Positions 35,487 to 44,374 of a stretch of 47,216 nucleotides of DNA are shown piece by piece. Position 1 is the first letter of the stretch, and every line of letters begins with the position of its first letter. The position numbers were made by a program, and so were the translations under genes. The notes under the pieces were generated by a model, which saw nothing but the letters and a program-made list of their open reading frames with translations, had not been told where the DNA came from and ran no database searches. The stretch spans positions 1-47,216 of the forward strand of contig SXOO01000277.1 in assembly GCA_005776725.1 (NCBI GenBank). The letters run 5' to 3'. Source of the stretch: Pseudomonadota bacterium. GTDB lineage: Bacteria; Myxococcota_A; UBA9042; GCA-2863065.

Positions 35487-36598
35487 TGCGCCGGCACGTC
35501 GCGCTGTATCGAAACATCGTCAAGACCTTCGGCTGGCAGGCACGGCCGCTGGCCACCTTCGCGCTCCTCAACGTGCGCCACGCGGTGTCGGCAGCCACTC
35601 TGGCCCTGGACCGCCTGGTGGTTCCGGAGGCCCTGAGTCGCCCCCTCGACCGCCCGATCTTCATCCTCGGCAGCCCGCGGAGTGGCAGCACCTTCCTCCA
35701 CCGCACGTTGGTCAGCTCGGGCGAGGCCGCCGGATACGCGCTCTGGGAGATGCTGTTTCCAGCGGTCACGGCCCGTCGCCTGCTCGGCGGCGCGGTCGAC
35801 CTCATCGCACCTTTCAACCCAGCGCGATTCCACGACCCAGACGCGCACGACACCGGCCTCAGGGACGTCGAGACCGACGACGCCATGCTCCTGTTTCGTT
35901 TCCTCGATGGCCCCTTCCTCTGGTCCTACTTCCACGCGTGGCAGGACCACTGGGGCAGCGCCGAGTGCCAGCGTGCTTTCGGGCTTCACGGGGAGTCCAC
36001 GGAGGACCGCGCGAGGATCTTCGACTACCTGGACCAGTGCTGGCGGAGGAACGCCTACGTCAGAGGGGGGCAGCGAGTGGTGGTGAAGTCGAGCACCTTC
36101 ACGCTCCGAGTGAGGCAGGTGCTCGCACGGTGGCCTGACGCCCGGCTCGTCCTCATCGTGCGCGACCCCCTCGAGGCGATCCCTTCCGGAATGTCGATGC
36201 TGGAGAACGTGATCGCGAGGGCGTACGGCCCGCTCGAGCAGCGCGCCGACGCCGACCGCCGGCGTTGGCTCGAGAACCTGTATCAAGCCTCTCTACAGGT
36301 GTACCGCCAGCCGTATGAAGAGCATCAGGCGGGCCTTATCCCGCCCGGGTCTCTCCACACCGTCACCTACCCCCAACTCATCACGGATCTCGAGGCCACC
36401 ATTCGCCGCCTGATGACATTCCTCGATCTGCCGGTCTCCCCGGCGTTCGAACAGCAGCTGCGCGAGGCGGCGACGCAGCAGCGCTCCCACCGGAGCCGGC
36501 ACAGCTACGCGCTCGAACGATTCGGGCTCACGCGCGAGCGGATCCTCGCCGACCTCGGGTTCGTCTACGACGGCTATGGCCTCGCCCGCCCGCGCTGA
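35486..36598 (+). CDS. PAPS-dependent sulfotransferase (Sulfotransferase_3-like)
   Basis: A 370-residue protein starting at the ATG inside TGATG. The 5'-phosphosulfate-binding loop is PRSGSTFLHRTL (residues 64-75, after strand PIFILGS). The 3'-phosphate-binding region is RLVLIVRDPLEAIPSGMSM (about residues 219-237), with the conserved Arg and Ser. The C-terminal half has HTVTYPQLITDLEATIRRLMTFLDLP, typical of these enzymes. It would transfer sulfate from PAPS to a hydroxyl or amine of an unknown acceptor in the cytoplasm. Coupling to the KAS III gene suggests a lipid or polyketide-like acceptor (inference). Confidence 0.88.
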   Translation: MRRHVALYRNIVKTFGWQARPLATFALLNVRHAVSAATLALDRLVVPEALSRPLDRPIFILGSPRSGSTFLHRTLVSSGEAAGYALWEMLFPAVTARRLLGGAVDLIAPFNPARFHDPDAHDTGLRDVETDDAMLLFRFLDGPFLWSYFHAWQDHWGSAECQRAFGLHGESTEDRARIFDYLDQCWRRNAYVRGGQRVVVKSSTFTLRVRQVLARWPDARLVLIVRDPLEAIPSGMSMLENVIARAYGPLEQRADADRRRWLENLYQASLQVYRQPYEEHQAGLIPPGSLHTVTYPQLITDLEATIRRLMTFLDLPVSPAFEQQLREAATQQRSHRSRHSYALERFGLTRERILADLGFVYDGYGLARPR

Positions 36599-36680
36599 AC
36601 CGGCGGCACCAGGCGTGGCGCTCGGGGGACCCAAGGGAGTGACTGTCGCCGCGGCATCGGTGCCGAGGGAGTCGAGCGCC

Positions 36681-37166
36681 TCAGCCTCGGAGCGCCCCCG
36701 CCTCGATCCAGTCGCGGATCGCCTGAATCCTGCAAGCCTGGTCGTAGGGCTCGACCGCTGAAGGGGGCATGAGCTCTCCCTCGTGGGGCTCGAGCTTACC
36801 CTCTAGCTTCCGCACGAGGAATGAAGCGTCAGGATCGCCGGGTACCACGCGCACGAGATGAGAGAGCCGCGAGGGGACGTTGACGAGGGCCTCATACCCG
36901 GTGTCCGCCTTCAGGCTGAGGCCCGAACGGGCGGAGCCCCTCCCGTGGCACGGGCTGAAGTTGCAGCTTGGCTGGAAATACTGCTGCTGGATGGATGTGA
37001 AGGTCGGCTGAACGCCGCAGTCGGCGGTCGACGCCGGGCTCTCCACCGGCGCGTCCCCTGGAGCCTCACACCCGTTGCCCACCGCAACGGCGGCGATGAA
37101 CCAGAGCCCACCCCAAGTCCTTGCCAGTGGGCCGTGCTGCTTGCCGTGCAGGGAGCCAAACGTCAT
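36681..37166 (-). CDS. Small c-type cytochrome-like lipoprotein with CX4CH haem motif
   Basis: A 161-residue protein whose ATG (37166-37164) overlaps the TGA of the upstream gene. A signal peptide (GGLWFIAAVAVGNGC) ends in a lipobox-like Cys. The only haem-type motif is CNFSPCH, a CX4CH form, in the context YFQPSCNFSPCHGRGSARSGLSL. It is followed by VVPGDPDASFLVRKLEG, GELMPP (probable Met ligand) and AIRDWIEAGA, the usual end of single-haem cytochrome c proteins of Myxococcota and Planctomycetota. The CX4CH spacing recurs in such lineages and may still bind haem. It is probably an electron carrier or structural haem lipoprotein at the envelope. Confidence 0.75.
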   Translation of the reverse strand: MTFGSLHGKQHGPLARTWGGLWFIAAVAVGNGCEAPGDAPVESPASTADCGVQPTFTSIQQQYFQPSCNFSPCHGRGSARSGLSLKADTGYEALVNVPSRLSHLVRVVPGDPDASFLVRKLEGKLEPHEGELMPPSAVEPYDQACRIQAIRDWIEAGALRG

Positions 37167-37711
37167 GGGGGGCTCAAGGGCAGCGGCGGTGTGGCGTTGC
37201 AGTGGGCGGGCAGCGGGTGACCGCTGTGGACCCAGGTGCGAAGGGCGTTGAGGCCCACCTCGTCGATCTGATCGAAGCCCCCCATCTTGAGGAAACCGAC
37301 GGCAGCGCCCGCGCCGCCTCCAGTGCCAGCCATCCCAGAGGCGGCCAGGTCTAGCGCGTACTCCGTCCGTAAGAGTCCGCACTGAGCCACGGTAAACGGG
37401 CCACGGGCGCCGGGCCCTTCTCGTTCGTCACGCTCTTCACACGTGAGGAACGGATCGTCCATGGTGCAGCAGCCCGCACTGGCGAGGAGGCATGGATCGT
37501 CCGTGAAGCAGATGCCGCTCACGCAGTCGCCGTCGCGGCTCACCTCGAGGCTGGCGTGGCACCCGCCGCACCACGCGGTCAGCCGGGGAGCGATGTGCTC
37601 CCAGCGAGGCGTGGCAGAGCCGCGAAGCCCTTCAGCCCCTGGGCCGGCCGCGGGCGCCTGATCCAGGACACACCCAACCGAAAACAATGTGGACACTAAT
37701 CGCCAGCGCAC
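37163..37711 (-). CDS. Cytochrome c-like lipoprotein with CxxCH motif
   Basis: A 182-residue protein. The GTG at 37711 is chosen because GGGGAG lies six bases upstream. The short signal peptide ends in LFSVGC, a lipobox with Cys14. A single CGGCH haem motif lies near residue 48 in RLTAWCGGCHASLEVS. It is followed by a Cys-rich insertion (GDCVSGICFTDDPCLLASAGCCTMDDPFLTC), then VGFLKMGGFDQIDEVGLNALRTWVHSGHPLP, the C-terminal helix of the cytochrome fold. It is translationally coupled to the CX4CH protein downstream, so the two are probably partners in one envelope complex. Confidence 0.75.
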   Translation of the reverse strand: MRWRLVSTLFSVGCVLDQAPAAGPGAEGLRGSATPRWEHIAPRLTAWCGGCHASLEVSRDGDCVSGICFTDDPCLLASAGCCTMDDPFLTCEERDEREGPGARGPFTVAQCGLLRTEYALDLAASGMAGTGGGAGAAVGFLKMGGFDQIDEVGLNALRTWVHSGHPLPAHCNATPPLPLSPP

Positions 37712-38046
37712 GGCAAACTCCCCGCGGCTCCACCCAGGAGCAACCTACACCCGCCCCACGCGACCCACAAGCGGCGTCAGCGAAGATCCCGAGAGTCTCC
37801 TTCGACGGGCTTGGGCGACAAAGACCGCGTGGGACCCATGAGGCAGTAGCCCGCCGCCGCGCTCAGGCCCGGCCACGGCGACTCGCTTACCCCTCCACGT
37901 CCTCCACGTAGGAGAGCTTGTGGTGCAAGGACGTCGCGCGTACGGTGGAATCGTCCGGGCGCCGGTAGTCTCGATGCGCTCGCGATAGCCACAGTAGGTC
38001 CGGACCGCCCCCGGGTACGGCCAACACCCGCGAGGGAGAACAACAC
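37712..38046. other. Intergenic region between divergent lipoprotein genes
   Basis: 335 bases between the cytochrome gene (minus) and the arylsulfotransferase-like gene (plus). Open frames across it are continuations of shadow frames. The only element seen is GAGGGAG nine bases before the ATG at 38047. I see no RNA gene, repeat or clear promoter. Confidence 0.5.
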
Positions 38047-39468
38047 ATGAAGCTCTGTGCGTACCTCGGCGCCTTGATCCTCGTCGGCGCCTGCAGCGAC
38101 TCCAGCCCGGCGGAGCCCAGCCAGCCTGAGGACCTTGGGCTCCAGGAAGACGTCGAGGTGGCCGTCACACCCAGCGTGCACAATACGCTCTCGTGTGTTG
38201 TCGAGTGGCGCACGGATGAACCGGCGGTCTCCTGGGTCGAGGTGGCGCGCGTCGAAGGCGGGCCCATTGAGTTTACGCTGGCCACATCCAAGTCTCCGAA
38301 CAAGGCCGCCTCGCACCGCGTGATTGTCGCAGGCCTCTGGACCGGCGACTTCCAGCTGCGGCCCGCCTGGACCATGGACGGCCAGACCGTGACGCGGGGG
38401 CCAGCGCAGCCCTTCACCGCAGCCCCGCCCCCCTCGCACATCACCCCGGCCGAAGTGATCACGCTGGACCCGTCGACGGCGTCGGAGACCTGGGTGCTGA
38501 CACAAGGGGGGGGAGCGGAGCCGTGGGTCCCGGGACCCACCACGGCGGTCATCCTGGACCGCGAGGGTCGCGTGCGCTGGTACGCCGAGCATCCCACCGG
38601 CCCGGGTTCGCTCGCCACGTTGATCAACGGCGGATCTGCCGTCCTGCTCGCAGCTGGCTCAGTGGTCAAGGAGCTCGACTTCGCGGGTGAGACCCTGTGG
38701 ACGAGCCCCGCTGAGCCCCCCGGTGAATACACGTGGTGGGCCGCTCGTGACGGGAGTTGGCACCACGACTTCCGGAAGCTCGCCAACGGCAACTACTCGG
38801 TGCTGCGGGTCGAGGGAGGAGACGGGCCCGCCAGGGACATCCTGGTTGAGATGAATCCGGACGGCGAGAGGGTCTGGGAGTACGACACTGCCGCTATCAG
38901 CGAGGCCGTGGGAACCACCTGCTTCGGCAGCGCGGGAATGCTCGACCCGGACTGGGGCAAGGCCTGGTACGCTTCACGAAACGCCGGCATCGTGGCCCAG
39001 GTCGACATGGCCACTAAGGGCATCGACTGGATCCTGGGGGCCAAGGGAACCCTGGCCCACGGCGAGGGCGACTGGGCGTGGTTCACTGACCCACACGCCC
39101 CCGTCATGCTCGCGAAGGATCGAATACTCCTGGTCGACAGCAGCACGGCCGACATCGGGCGCACCCGAGTCGTCGAGTATGTTATCGCGAACGGCGTCGC
39201 TACCCAGGTGTGGGAGTTTCCGCCGGCGAGCAACACTGCTGACGCCTGGTATACGCCGGGTGGCGGCAACGCCGAACGTCTGGCCAACGGGAACACCGCC
39301 TTCTCGGGCATCGAGGCGGGCGCGAACGGGGGGCTCGACTACAGCGGAGCTCGTTTCATGGAGGTGACCCCAGAGGGTGACGTCGTCGCCTTCACGCGGG
39401 TGTCGGGCTCCCGGCTCTTCTATCGCGCTCAGCGCATACCGCCGCTGCTCACGCCCATCGAAGAGTGA
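38047..39468 (+). CDS. Arylsulfotransferase-like (ASST family) lipoprotein
   Basis: A 473-residue protein. The signal peptide MKLCAYLGALILVGAC ends in the lipobox Cys16. After an Ig-like region (residues 35-130) comes a beta-propeller with the ASST signature. It includes ILDREGRVRWYAEHP, HHDFRKLANGNYSVLR (His239/His240), ILVEMNPDGERVWEYD, DPHAPVMLAKDRILLVDSS and GGGNAERLANGNTAFSGIE. In ASST enzymes an essential His carries sulfate between phenolic donors and acceptors without PAPS, in the periplasm. Which His would serve here cannot be fixed from sequence alone, and some family members are not proven enzymes. A PAPS-dependent sulfotransferase gene lies 1.4 kb upstream. Confidence 0.8.
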   Translation: MKLCAYLGALILVGACSDSSPAEPSQPEDLGLQEDVEVAVTPSVHNTLSCVVEWRTDEPAVSWVEVARVEGGPIEFTLATSKSPNKAASHRVIVAGLWTGDFQLRPAWTMDGQTVTRGPAQPFTAAPPPSHITPAEVITLDPSTASETWVLTQGGGAEPWVPGPTTAVILDREGRVRWYAEHPTGPGSLATLINGGSAVLLAAGSVVKELDFAGETLWTSPAEPPGEYTWWAARDGSWHHDFRKLANGNYSVLRVEGGDGPARDILVEMNPDGERVWEYDTAAISEAVGTTCFGSAGMLDPDWGKAWYASRNAGIVAQVDMATKGIDWILGAKGTLAHGEGDWAWFTDPHAPVMLAKDRILLVDSSTADIGRTRVVEYVIANGVATQVWEFPPASNTADAWYTPGGGNAERLANGNTAFSGIEAGANGGLDYSGARFMEVTPEGDVVAFTRVSGSRLFYRAQRIPPLLTPIEE

Positions 39469-39535
39469 CCGCACCAACGTGCGTGTGACTCTGGGTGCAC
39501 ACCGGCGCCTCGACCACAACGCGCGAGGAAGCCGA

Positions 39536-41101
39536 CTAATTACCTGGTGGACACCGGGTCAGCGACCCGAGCTGGGTGAAGTGCCCCGTGTCGGCGCTGG
39601 TCCCCTCAACGGTGACTGACAGTCGCCCGTCGTCCATGAGTTCCGCGGTGATCTCCCGTTGGGCATTCGGATTGAACCCGGCCGTGGTGAATTGGGTCCC
39701 TTCAGCGCATCCGGAGAGTCCAAAGGGCCCCCAGCGCACGGCGAGCGGGCAGCCTTCGCACCCGGCCAGAGCACTCTCGGAGACGTCAAGAGTGAAGGAC
39801 CCGCAGTAGACGGCGAAGTCGCTGGACGCACCCGCGTCAGTGATACGCTCCGTTGCTCCGCCCCACGCGCCGAGGATTCCCTCGCCGCAGCTGGGTGGCG
39901 ATCCGATGTCGGCGAGGTGCTTCCCGAGGTGCTGCTCAGCGGAGGGGTTCACGGCCAGCGCGCCCGCGCCCAGATGAACGCTGGCCGCCGCAAGGGCCTC
40001 GCCCAAGGTCTTGTTGGACGTGAGCGCCTCAATCACGGACCGAATGCCCCGCTCCAGCGCGAGTGGGGGCACTTTGCCGCTCACCCCGACCGTCACGCGG
40101 GTCGGGCTGTCGAGGGTCTCGAGCAGATCGGCCGTCTGACACCCTGCCAGGATGAGTAACCCCGGACCACCGCGGGAGTTGGCTGCCAGTCGGCCCCGCA
40201 TCCGTGGCTCGGGGTAATGGATCGCTCCCCAGAAGTCCTGGTTCATCGCGATCCCGACAACGCGACCGAGACTCGGCCGTGCGTCCCCATACGTGATCAC
40301 GACCACAACATCCGATTGACGCCGTGAGGACAGCGAGAGATCGAGATCCTCGACCGTTGCCCCGTGCCGAACCGTGGTTTCGAAAGCGGCTTGGCCCGAA
40401 CTGAGCGCGACCAGATCTTCGAGAGAGCTACCCGGCTCTCGAACGTACTTGTTGAACGCGGACAGCACGTCGATTCGCGGTGGGGCCGAGCTGTCGGGGT
40501 GATCGCCGTCCGGCGCGGAGCTGAGAGTGGGCAGTCTGACCGAGTAGCTCTCTTCCACGTCCAGTTCGCGGTACTGAAGAGGTCTGCCGATCTCGCGCAC
40601 GGGCAGCTCACCGCCAAGCCCCAACCACGTCGCGTTTCCAGCTTCGTCCACGGACTCCACCGCAGAGACGCACTCCTCGCCGTCGCAGCGGCGCACTACT
40701 CGCACGGCAAGATCGCCGTCCCCCACCAAGGTGGCGTAGTCGAGTGACTCGCCGACACTGTCGGAGATTCGGCCGGCCCGACTTATCGCTTCGACACCAA
40801 ACTCCGTCTTTGCCTCGGCGATCACGTCGAGCAATGCGCTATCGCCGAGCGCCATCGCGGCGAAGTCCTCCGGCTTGACCTCCTCGTGCGTCGTGGCGGG
40901 GAGAGGCGGCCCGGCGGTGTCAGAGGAGGAACAGGCCGTCGCCATCAAGAGCACGACGGACAATGGCCCCCCGATGGAGCGCAGCGTGGCCGGGCCGAAA
41001 CGAGGGACGATCGGGGTTGGGCGCTGGGCGCAAGTCTCCCGCCAGGCGCCTAGCGCCCAGCCACGGAGAATTTCGCGAGATTTCCGCGCCAAGTTGACCA
41101 T
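39536..41101 (-). CDS. Lipoprotein with CHAT-like (caspase-fold) domain lacking the catalytic His
   Basis: About 521 residues from the ATG at 41101; the start is uncertain, because the hydrophobic segment with lipobox (PLSVVLLMATAC) begins some 45 residues in. The C-terminal half resembles CHAT peptidases. It has strand VVVVITYGDA where ISAHGD-type sequences carry the catalytic His, GLLILAGCQTADLL with the Cys position kept (TGT at 40139-40141), and ALERGIRSVIEALTSNKTLGEALAAA, the helical end of the fold. The His position holds Tyr (codon TAT at 40289-40291). It ends with a Cys-containing beta domain. If the alignment is right, this is a surface pseudoprotease. The CHAT assignment comes from motif order only. 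Confidence 0.6.
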   Translation of the reverse strand: MVNLARKSREILRGWALGAWRETCAQRPTPIVPRFGPATLRSIGGPLSVVLLMATACSSSDTAGPPLPATTHEEVKPEDFAAMALGDSALLDVIAEAKTEFGVEAISRAGRISDSVGESLDYATLVGDGDLAVRVVRRCDGEECVSAVESVDEAGNATWLGLGGELPVREIGRPLQYRELDVEESYSVRLPTLSSAPDGDHPDSSAPPRIDVLSAFNKYVREPGSSLEDLVALSSGQAAFETTVRHGATVEDLDLSLSSRRQSDVVVVITYGDARPSLGRVVGIAMNQDFWGAIHYPEPRMRGRLAANSRGGPGLLILAGCQTADLLETLDSPTRVTVGVSGKVPPLALERGIRSVIEALTSNKTLGEALAAASVHLGAGALAVNPSAEQHLGKHLADIGSPPSCGEGILGAWGGATERITDAGASSDFAVYCGSFTLDVSESALAGCEGCPLAVRWGPFGLSGCAEGTQFTTAGFNPNAQREITAELMDDGRLSVTVEGTSADTGHFTQLGSLTRCPPGN

Positions 41102-41335
41102 GACTAGCAACCTTGCAGGGTTAAGCAGCGTCTTGCAAGCGCGCTCAGCCTCACGGAGCCTCACGGACGAAAGTCGCGCCCCGTGCTGCTCCAGCGGGAA
41201 TATGTCCGCGTGGCCAAACCCGCGTAGGGAGCCCCTGCGTCTATCAGGAAGCCGCCGAAGGCCTTCCGGGGCGGAGTTGCGCCAGACGGCCTCAGTAACT
41301 CCAAGAAGACGCGCGATGGACGCTACAGTTCAGGG

Positions 41336-44236
41336 TCAGCTGAGGAAGCGCCTCGCGAGCTCCACTGCGTCGGGCAGGCGGAGGGAGGCCCCGGTGCCCC
41401 AGGCCTCCGTACCCTCCACGGCTCCCAGCTCCCGCCTCGCCTGATCGGCCAGTGCGGTAAACTCCGCCACATCCGCAGGTGGGCGCGGGCCGCCCACCAG
41501 CGCTCGCGTCGTCTCCGCGGCGCCCAGAACGACCAACACGGTCCGCCAGTCGCCGAGCTGGCCAGCCATCCGTGCACACGTATCGAGGAGGAAGGCCACG
41601 CCGTGCCGGTCGCCCACGGAGACGAGGCCGTCGAGCGCCTCGAGGAGCCAGGAGCGCGCCTCCTCGAGCGGTCTCGCGCGCCAGGCGACGTACGCCACGT
41701 TCAAGAGAGCGCGCGTCACCGTCTCCACGGACCGACGCTCGCGCGCCTCGCCCAGCGCGCCCAAGTGCCAGGTCATCGCCGCCTCGTAGTCCCCCCGGTA
41801 GCAGGCGAGTACGCCCAGGTTCATCTCGGCCGCTGACCTCCCGAGGGAGTCCGAGGCCGCCTCGAACAGCGAGAGCGCCTCGCCGTGGAGAGCGGTCGCT
41901 TCGTCCAGCTTCCCGAGGTACATCGCGACGATCCCGAGGTTCGTGAGCGACCAAGCGATGGGGAGCCCGCGCCCCAGCTGCCGGCGGACGATGAGGCACT
42001 GACCGTGGCGCCTCAAGGCTGTGTCGAGGTCCCCCGCGAGCCACGCGAGCGTGCCGGCCCCGTGCAACGGCTCCTCGAGCAGGTGGGGTGCGGCCGCCCC
42101 TGCTCGAGCCAGGGAGGCGTCGAGCCACTGCCGCCCTTCGGTGAAGTAGCTGCGAAGTCGCCAGAAGCGCCAGAGGGCACCCGCGAGGCGCAGTGAGGCG
42201 TCGGCGCCAGGGTCCCCGCTCTCGGGAGACACCAACCACGCCAGGGCCGCGCGCATCTCGTCGTGAGCGGCGTCCAGGCGGGCGAGCCAGACCGGGCCAG
42301 CGGCTCCCTGCAGCTCGCCCGCGGCCTGCTCGGCGCGGCGTAGCATCGCACGTGCGTGAGACCAGCGAGCGTCTGCCTCGGCGCCCGACTCCGCGAGCCG
42401 CTCGAGGGCGTACTCCCGAACGATTCCGAGCAGGTGGTACAGAACGTCGCCTCCGGGGTCGCGCTCTAGCGCAAGTACGGACTGGTCCACGAGCACCCCG
42501 AGCGCGTCGATGATTGCCAGTGTCGAACCTCCCGGCGAGACCTCCCCGGCCAGCCCGAGGTCGAAGCGACCGGCGAAGACCGAGAGGCGTTGCAACAGAG
42601 CGCGCGCGTCCGGCTCGAGGAGATCCCAGCTCCAATCGAGCGTGGCCCGCATCGTTCGATGCCGCTCGGGAACCTGTCGGCGCCCACCCGACAGCCACTC
42701 GAGGCGCTGATCCAAGTGGCTGGCCGCCTCACGGAGCCCGATGGTCCTGAGGCGTGCCGCGGCCAACTCGATGGCGAGCGGGAGGCCGTCCACGGCCCGG
42801 CAGAGCCGGACCGCGTCCGCGGCCATGGACTCGGTGAGCTCGAACGCCGGATCCACGGCGCGTGCCCGCTCGAGCAGGAGCCGGACCGCGGGGGACTCTA
42901 GAGACTCGCGAAGCGAGGAGGCCGCCTCCGGGAGCGGAAGCGGCGCCACGCGCCACACGGTCTCGCCCGGGCAGTCGAGGGGACCGCGGCTGGTTGCGAG
43001 GATCCGCAGCCCGGGCGCCGCGCGCAGCAACCGGAGGGCGAGCTCGGCGACCGGCTCGACGAGGTGTTCGCAGTTGTCCAGGAAGAGCAACCACCGGCCT
43101 TCGCCGAAGTGCAGGTCCACTGCCAACTCCGGCAGGGCGCCGGCTGCCTCCAAGCCCGCCGCCAGGGCGATCGCCCCCGGCAGCTGCGTCGCCGACGCCA
43201 CGCCGGCCAAGGAGACATGCACCACACCGCCGAGCGCACCGCCCATACCGGCGATGGTGGCGAGGCCGAGCCGCGTCTTGCCGATCCCTCCGCAGCCCGT
43301 GAGCGTCACGAGGCGAGCCGCTCCCACACAATCGACAAGCGTCGCCAGCTCCGCCTCTCGCCCGATCAGAGTGGTCATGGGCTGAGCCCACGCCGGCACC
43401 GCCGGCCCCACGGGCAACTGCGCGGGCATGGGCACGGCGGGCGGGCCGGCTTCGGCGACGGGGGGAACAGCAGGATCGCTCGCCCCTTCTCGAAGCGCGC
43501 GGAAGAGGCGCTCGGTCTCGGGGCTCGGATCGGCGTTGAGCTCGGCTCGGAGGGCCGACTTCAGGTCGCGAAAGACGCGCGTGACCTCGGCGAAGTCCCC
43601 CCTAGCCGCGAGCGTCCGCATCAAGGCGCGGTGGGTGGCCTCGCGCGACGGTGATGCGGCGGCGGCCCGGCGGAGCCAGCCCTCGGCGCCCTTGAGATCC
43701 CCTGCCTTCTGAGCCCCATCGGCCAGGGCGTCCAGCGCCCGTAGGACGCCCTGACGGCGCGACTCGCGATCGGGCCGGACCCATGGCTCGGCGCAGTCGG
43801 GGAGGAGCGGCCCACCGTACCGGTCAGCAGCCTCCGCCCAAGCGAGTGGCCCACCCGTCGCCAAGGCGCGGTCGAATGCAACGACGTCGATATCCGCGCC
43901 GATGGGCTCCAGGCGGAGGAGCTGTGGGGTGGGTGCAGTGATCCGTCCGGCCTCGGGCCCGAGCGCGGTCCGCAGATCAGTGAGCGTACGTCGCAGGTTG
44001 CCCTTCGCGAGGTCGCCTTCGCTGTCTGGCCAAAGAAGGCCGGCGAGCCACCCTCGGTCTACCTCGCGGCCCGCCCGAAGCGCCAGCAGCGCCAGGAGCC
44101 ACTTGCCGCTGCGCCCCCGGAGCCGGAGAGGGTCGCCACCCACGCGCGCCTCGAACGGTCCTAGCAGGCGGACCACCAACCCGGCGGCACCCCGCCCCCG
44201 CGACTCTCCTTCCGATGCCTCCATAACGAAAACCAT
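41336..44236 (-). CDS. AfsR/SARP-like regulator: winged helix + BTAD + NB-ARC ATPase + TPR
   Basis: About 966 residues. The ATG at 44236 or the one at 44224 may be the start; neither has a good Shine-Dalgarno site. Domains in order: OmpR-type winged helix (LRLRGRSGKWLLALLAL, WLAGLLWPDSEGDLAKGNLRRTLTDLR, about residues 20-105); BTAD helical domain (to about residue 260); STAND ATPase with P-loop TGCGGIGKTRL (Lys320), Walker B WLLFLDNCEHL and ATSRGPL; then a winged helix and TPR repeats (LTNLGIVAMYLGKLDEATALHGEAL). The family couples ATP and signal binding to activation of secondary-metabolite or differentiation genes. It is divergent from the small LuxR gene, and direct repeats lie between them. 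Confidence 0.9.
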   Translation of the reverse strand: MVFVMEASEGESRGRGAAGLVVRLLGPFEARVGGDPLRLRGRSGKWLLALLALRAGREVDRGWLAGLLWPDSEGDLAKGNLRRTLTDLRTALGPEAGRITAPTPQLLRLEPIGADIDVVAFDRALATGGPLAWAEAADRYGGPLLPDCAEPWVRPDRESRRQGVLRALDALADGAQKAGDLKGAEGWLRRAAAASPSREATHRALMRTLAARGDFAEVTRVFRDLKSALRAELNADPSPETERLFRALREGASDPAVPPVAEAGPPAVPMPAQLPVGPAVPAWAQPMTTLIGREAELATLVDCVGAARLVTLTGCGGIGKTRLGLATIAGMGGALGGVVHVSLAGVASATQLPGAIALAAGLEAAGALPELAVDLHFGEGRWLLFLDNCEHLVEPVAELALRLLRAAPGLRILATSRGPLDCPGETVWRVAPLPLPEAASSLRESLESPAVRLLLERARAVDPAFELTESMAADAVRLCRAVDGLPLAIELAAARLRTIGLREAASHLDQRLEWLSGGRRQVPERHRTMRATLDWSWDLLEPDARALLQRLSVFAGRFDLGLAGEVSPGGSTLAIIDALGVLVDQSVLALERDPGGDVLYHLLGIVREYALERLAESGAEADARWSHARAMLRRAEQAAGELQGAAGPVWLARLDAAHDEMRAALAWLVSPESGDPGADASLRLAGALWRFWRLRSYFTEGRQWLDASLARAGAAAPHLLEEPLHGAGTLAWLAGDLDTALRRHGQCLIVRRQLGRGLPIAWSLTNLGIVAMYLGKLDEATALHGEALSLFEAASDSLGRSAAEMNLGVLACYRGDYEAAMTWHLGALGEARERRSVETVTRALLNVAYVAWRARPLEEARSWLLEALDGLVSVGDRHGVAFLLDTCARMAGQLGDWRTVLVVLGAAETTRALVGGPRPPADVAEFTALADQARRELGAVEGTEAWGTGASLRLPDAVELARRFLS

Positions 44237-44250
44237 AACCCCGAAGCGCC

Positions 44251-44321
44251 GTCCGTTCACGGAATCGCGGAATTCGACTCGTCCACGGCGAATGGTCCGT
44301 CTCGTCCACGGTCCCGTCCAC
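44251..44321. promoter_or_regulatory. Direct-repeat operator candidate between the two regulator genes
   Basis: CGTCCAC occurs at 44280-44286, 44303-44309 and 44315-44321, spaced 23 and 12 bases, the first two within the longer match CGTCCACGG. Related GTCCGT lies at 44251 and 44295. SARP/BTAD regulators bind direct heptamer repeats about 11 or 22 bases apart, so an AfsR-like site fits; the spacing here is one base larger. Confidence 0.45.
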
Positions 44322-44374
44322 CCCCCCGGCGTTTCTTGTCGGCACGTGCTCCAACACACCGCCGGAGGAGAGCC

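Noticed and set aside
37777..38792. Minus-strand open frames across the arylsulfotransferase gene start
   Set aside because: No domain or signal is recognisable, while the opposite frame has a signal peptide and ASST motifs.
44336..44374. Longer start for the LuxR-type protein at 44336
   Set aside because: The ATG at 44375 has a strong GGAGGAG site at proper distance, and the upstream codons lie in the probable operator.
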